Shown piece after piece: positions 60,889 to 64,000 of a stretch of 64,000 bases of DNA. Source of the DNA: Culturomica massiliensis (GTDB lineage: Bacteria; Bacteroidota; Bacteroidia; Bacteroidales; Marinifilaceae); assembly GCF_900091655.1 (NCBI RefSeq), contig NZ_LT594621.1:372001-436000 (forward strand), written 5' to 3'. The notes under the pieces are model-generated. The model worked only from the letters and a program-made list of their open reading frames with translations, did no database searches and was not told the DNA's origin. Both the position numbers and the translations under genes were made by a program. How positions within the stretch are numbered: position 1 is the first letter of the stretch; every line of letters begins with the position of its first letter.

Positions 60889-60915
60889 AAAAGTACTTTG
60901 AAATTCAAAGTTTAA
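60889..60915 (-). promoter_or_regulatory. Operator-like site before creD
   Basis: AAAAGTACTTTG, then AAATT, then CAAAGTTT (60895-60911 core ACTTTG-N5-CAAAGT). The same geometry with the same flanking AAAAGT occurs at 61907-61932. It is a probable binding site for the winged-helix regulator at 60936. Confidence 0.65.
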
Positions 60916-60935
60916 AAGTAAAAAATATATGTATT

Positions 60936-61241
60936 TTATTGATCTATTTGGTTTTTTAAAAAGTTTTCGAGAGCTGTCAGATGTTTTTTAAAAGCTTCAC
61001 GGCCTTCCGGGGTTACGGAGAATGTCGTATTGGGTTTACGTCCTATAAATTGTTTAAGACTCCGGATGTAACCCAATTCTTCCAGACTCCGGGTATGGCT
61101 GGCCAGATTGCCGTCGGTCAGTTCGAGTAGGTTTTTAAGCGACACAAAGTCGATTGTCTCGTTGACCATTAAAACGGACATGATTCCGAGGCGGGCTTTA
61201 CTTTCAAAGGCTTTGTTTATATCTTCTAAGTTTAATTTCAT
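60936..61241 (-). CDS. Winged-helix transcriptional regulator
   Basis: A 101-residue protein with a winged helix-turn-helix (ARLGIMSVLMVNETIDFVSLKNLLELTDGNLASHTRSLEELGYI...FIGRKPNTTFSVTPEGREAF), of the type that regulates neighbouring membrane genes. It lies between the membrane gene at 61253 and creD in the same orientation; operator copies precede both transcription units, so autoregulation is likely. Confidence 0.88.
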   Translation of the reverse strand: MKLNLEDINKAFESKARLGIMSVLMVNETIDFVSLKNLLELTDGNLASHTRSLEELGYIRSLKQFIGRKPNTTFSVTPEGREAFKKHLTALENFLKNQIDQ

Positions 61242-61252
61242 GTGCTGTGTGT

Positions 61253-61903
61253 TCAGGCCACGGAGGCAGCTTGTTTTTCAAATTTGAAATGGAACCAGAT
61301 GCCGTAGATGATGTGGAATATTCCGAAACCTACTGTCCAGAATAATAGTGCATATCCTTCTATAAAGCTGTCGGCCAATCCCAGGGCCAGTTCTGTATAA
61401 CCTAAATAACGGGTGTTGGAATAAGTGTAGTTTGAGGCATTGATCAGTGCTATACCATAAAATATCAGCATGATGGATGAAGTTAGTCCGTAGTGTTGCT
61501 GGTATAACATGGCCAGACAAAAGATACCGCCGGCAGTCAATGGCAGAAAAAAGTTCCATAGTAATCTTTTGGCTGTCCGGTCGAGTCCGAAAGGACGGTT
61601 GTTTTTCAGTGCCTTATGACGGCACATGAGTATGACGGTAAGGAGGCAAATTCCGATCAGAATGGCGGCAAAAATCAATAGAATCCGTAGCCGGCCCGGG
61701 GTATTTATTTGTAATATGGGTATGGAAGAAGTTTCCGACAGGGGAGATATTCCGCCCAATATATAGTAAGCGATAATAGCTGCGAGACAGGAATACAGAC
61801 CGATGACGATGGCTGATGCACCGTTCAGCGACACAAAACGGGAAGATTTTTCCATCATCTTCCGGATGTCATTTAAGGTATCGAGGGCTTCTTGATTGTT
61901 CAT
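61253..61903 (-). CDS. Membrane protein linked to the winged-helix regulator
   Basis: I place the start at 61903 (MNNQEALDTLNDIRKMMEKSSRFVSLNG); the longer frame upstream passes the operator. A ~216-residue protein with about six transmembrane helices and a short cytoplasmic N-terminal helix. Proteins of this type are encoded directly before winged-helix regulators in Bacteroidota. The function is unknown. It is followed 11 bases later by the regulator gene. Confidence 0.75.
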   Translation of the reverse strand: MNNQEALDTLNDIRKMMEKSSRFVSLNGASAIVIGLYSCLAAIIAYYILGGISPLSETSSIPILQINTPGRLRILLIFAAILIGICLLTVILMCRHKALKNNRPFGLDRTAKRLLWNFFLPLTAGGIFCLAMLYQQHYGLTSSIMLIFYGIALINASNYTYSNTRYLGYTELALGLADSFIEGYALLFWTVGFGIFHIIYGIWFHFKFEKQAASVA

Positions 61904-61906
61904 ATT

Positions 61907-61932
61907 AAAAGTACTTTGTTTTGCAAAGTTAA
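61907..61932 (-). promoter_or_regulatory. Operator-like site before the membrane gene
   Basis: AAAAGTACTTTG, TTTTG, CAAAGTTAAA: core ACTTTG (61913-61918) - N5 - CAAAGT (61924-61929). It has the same spacing as the site before creD and lies a few bases upstream of the start codon. Confidence 0.65.
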
Positions 61933-62160
61933 ATATATTTTTAATATATAGGTAAAAAAAGAGAAAAAAATTACTAATTGCCATTCCGATTGAGTAAGAG
62001 TAGAGAAAGGTGCGGGGGAATTTGCTTATTAGCATCCTGGGTGACATCCGGATGAATATGAATGGTTGCTATGGAAAGAGGACGTGATTTTCTGCAACGG
62101 TTTGCAGGAATTTTTCGTTATATAGGTTTGGTTTTGTTTCGGAGATGGCAGGATTCGGTT

Positions 62161-62168
62161 TACATTTG
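62161..62168 (+). promoter_or_regulatory. -7 box of the debranching-enzyme-like gene
   Basis: TACATTTG fits TAnnTTTG and lies 27 bases before the start codon; TTTG at 62133 is a possible -33 box at a somewhat long distance. Confidence 0.45.
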
Positions 62169-62195
62169 CGTAATGTATTATAAATAAGGAATGTT

Positions 62196-64000
62196 ATGAG
62201 ATATTTATTACTCGGATTGGTGATTTTGGTAACAGCCTGTACGAAGCAGCAGGAGGAATGCCGTATGGAGCCTTTGAATACCGACAAAATTGCAGTGGCG
62301 GTGACTCCTTCCGAAAACCGTGAATATTCGTTTACGGATAAAAAGTCGGGGTATTATTACGGACGTACACAGGAAAATGATTTCGGGGAATGGTTCGCCG
62401 GATGGAATGTACGTCAAAAGCGTATTTTTTCGGATTACAAACTATTTGTGGATACGGTTTTTCTGGATCGTCGTAATGCACAGGCAAAGATGTATCCGTA
62501 TAAATTGGAGCGGGTATTCGCACAGGCTACAGAGGAATTACTGATGTCCGATAATGAAGCTGTTTTGTATATCCGGCTGACAGATATAAAGGGCAGGTAT
62601 ATCGGGATTCAATTGAATACCGGTTTGTTGGCATCAATGAAGCAGGGGACAGACGGACTTACCTATGTTCCCCGGGAAGCGCCGGGGAAAGAAGTGAAGG
62701 TTGTGCCTTTCCGTCCGGAAAGAATAGAGTATACTGATAGTGTACTTTGGACTCCGGCCGCTGCCGGAGGTTTTCTGATTGCTTACGGAACGGCTGCCGG
62801 ATGTGACTCGCTGATCCGGGATTTCCGGTCGGCCGGGGAACTGAAACTGGCAGCCCGGAAAGAGCGTATGGAAGGTATTTTGCAACGGAATCCGGTGCGG
62901 AGTAATCTGGATACACTGGATGAGGCATTGGCTTGGTTGCTGCTGACAACGGACGAGTTGGTGACGGATCAGCAGGGGAAGGGTATTTATGCCGGTTTGC
63001 CCTGGTTTAACGAATATTGGGGACGGGATATGTTTATTTCGATGCCGGGCGCCGTACTGGTGAACGGACAGTTTGAAACAGCGAAAGAAATTTTAGCGGA
63101 TTTTTCCCGTTTTCAGAATAAAGATTCGGTTTCGCAAACGTGGGGCAGGATTCCGAACCGGGCCAATACGGAAGGCATATTGTATAATACGACGGACGGT
63201 ACGCCCCGTTTTGTTATGCAGATTGAAGATTATATTAAATATTCGGGGGATACGGCTTTTATCCGGCAGATTTATCCGGCTGTAGCTTTGAGTATAGATG
63301 CTGCTATCCGTAATTATACGGATGAAAAGGGGTATTTATTGCATGCGGATGCCGATACGTGGATGGATGTGAAGCGGAACGGTATTCCCGGATCGCCGCG
63401 GGGAAACCGGGCGAACGATATACAATCGTTGTGGTATCAGCAGTTGATGGCCGGAAAATATATGGCCGGGTATATGCACGACCGGGTTAAAGCCGGGGAA
63501 TGGGACAGTGTGGCACAACGGTTGAAACAGAATTTTGAAGCCGATTATGTAGACAAAGGACGGGCTTTTATTGCCGATCATCTGAATACAGACGGTTCGC
63601 GGGATGTACAGGTGCGGCCGAATCAACTTTATGTGTTTGAGTTGATCGGAGATGAAGATGTAAAAATGGGTGTTACCCGGAAAGTATGGGAAGAGTTGGT
63701 ATATCCCTGGGGGACGGGTTCTTTGTCACAGAAAGATCCGGATTTTCATCCGCAGCATGAAAATTGGGAATACTATCATAAGGACGATGCTTATCATAAC
63801 GGTACGGTTTGGTTGTGGAACAACGGACATGCTATGCAGCGGATGATAGAGATGGATCAACCCGATATTGCCTGGAAATTGTTTGAGAATATGAATCGTC
63901 AGGCTTTGGCAGAAGGGGCGGTAGGGAGTCTTGCGGAAAATGCGGATGCGCATCCCCGTGAAGGCAAAAATTGGGCGAAACGGTCGGGTACATTCCTGCA
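62196..64000 (+). CDS. Amylo-alpha-1,6-glucosidase/glycogen-debranching-like lipoprotein (partial, runs off the window)
   Basis: Reading from ATG at 62196 gives MRYLLLGLVILVTACTKQQ, a lipoprotein signal (lipobox VTAC), and an uninterrupted frame to the window end (about 600 codons). From about residue 265, GIYAGLPWFNEYWGRDMFISMPG is the signature of the GDE C-terminal (alpha/alpha-barrel) domain with the conserved W-G-R-D. RIPNRANTEGILYNTTDGTPRFV, WMDVKRNGIPGSPRGNRAN and HNGTVWLWNNGH follow as in the family. The export signal differs from the cytoplasmic glycogen-debranching enzyme, so it may act on oligosaccharides in the periplasm or at the surface. The 3' end is missing. Confidence 0.85.
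   Translation, partial: MRYLLLGLVILVTACTKQQEECRMEPLNTDKIAVAVTPSENREYSFTDKKSGYYYGRTQENDFGEWFAGWNVRQKRIFSDYKLFVDTVFLDRRNAQAKMYPYKLERVFAQATEELLMSDNEAVLYIRLTDIKGRYIGIQLNTGLLASMKQGTDGLTYVPREAPGKEVKVVPFRPERIEYTDSVLWTPAAAGGFLIAYGTAAGCDSLIRDFRSAGELKLAARKERMEGILQRNPVRSNLDTLDEALAWLLLTTDELVTDQQGKGIYAGLPWFNEYWGRDMFISMPGAVLVNGQFETAKEILADFSRFQNKDSVSQTWGRIPNRANTEGILYNTTDGTPRFVMQIEDYIKYSGDTAFIRQIYPAVALSIDAAIRNYTDEKGYLLHADADTWMDVKRNGIPGSPRGNRANDIQSLWYQQLMAGKYMAGYMHDRVKAGEWDSVAQRLKQNFEADYVDKGRAFIADHLNTDGSRDVQVRPNQLYVFELIGDEDVKMGVTRKVWEELVYPWGTGSLSQKDPDFHPQHENWEYYHKDDAYHNGTVWLWNNGHAMQRMIEMDQPDIAWKLFENMNRQALAEGAVGSLAENADAHPREGKNWAKRSGTFL

Noticed and set aside
1..64000. tRNA or rRNA genes, including a tRNA integration target for the ICE
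   Set aside because: I saw no cloverleaf with TTCRA-type T-arm near the ICE edges or elsewhere by eye; a tRNAscan-SE run would be decisive.

Overview
The window is chromosomal DNA from a Bacteroidales (gut Bacteroidota) genome. The evidence is a complete CTnDOT-type transfer operon, fimbrillin-family lipoproteins, an RteC-like regulator, a C10 cysteine protease, a FISUMP-domain protein, and -7 boxes of the Bacteroidota type (TAnnTTTG). I cannot fix the genus from the sequence.

Layout. 0-7.5 kb: a small XRE regulator, a very AT-rich 1352-residue NACHT/STAND NTPase (probable antiphage gene) and, on the minus strand, a C10 protease lipoprotein with two small secreted proteins. 7.6-39.1 kb: an integrative and conjugative element (ICE). 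Its plus-strand entry region carries ardA, a ParB-like gene, a DUF3873 gene, a CoiA-like gene and a RadC-like gene. The minus-strand transfer operon runs traA-B-D-E-F-G-(DUF3876)-I-J-K-L-M-N-O-(fimbrillin cluster)-Q. A plus-strand module follows with a probable oriT, a MobA-like accessory protein, a MobB relaxase, a VirD4-type coupling protein, a DUF3945 protein and topoisomerase III. The regulatory end holds a cargo gene, two excisionase-type helix-turn-helix proteins and an RteC-like protein on the minus strand.

39.1-50.2 kb: an AT-rich accessory zone of broken mobile genes (IS256 and IS4 transposases, tyrosine integrase, relaxase) and pseudogenes (RhuM, MalY/PatB aminotransferase, aldo/keto reductase). 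Among them are intact candidate defence genes: a nuclease-like plus PIN protein, and a PIN-GNAT-PUA protein coupled to an ASCH protein and followed by a HEPN-like protein. The first part of this zone (39.5-48.2 kb) is bounded by near-identical direct repeats. 50.2-64 kb: ordinary host genes, including secreted repeat proteins, two tandem AraC regulators, an acyltransferase, a D-2-hydroxyacid dehydrogenase, a creD/winged-helix operon and a partial glycogen-debranching-like lipoprotein cut by the window edge. No intact integrase is visible.

The most interesting signal is regulatory. A probable ~75-nt small RNA just downstream of topB (about 36607-36682) carries AGGATTTTAAGTGGT. The exact or near-exact complement recurs, always in sense orientation, in the leaders of at least six ICE genes: parB-like, fimbrillin, DUF3876, traE, the coupling protein and topB. 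Its terminator loop is also complementary to a motif in the traE and parB-like leaders. The position directly after a topoisomerase III gene recalls the RteR repressor RNA of CTnDOT. This would be a direct base-pairing mechanism for coordinated control of an ICE.
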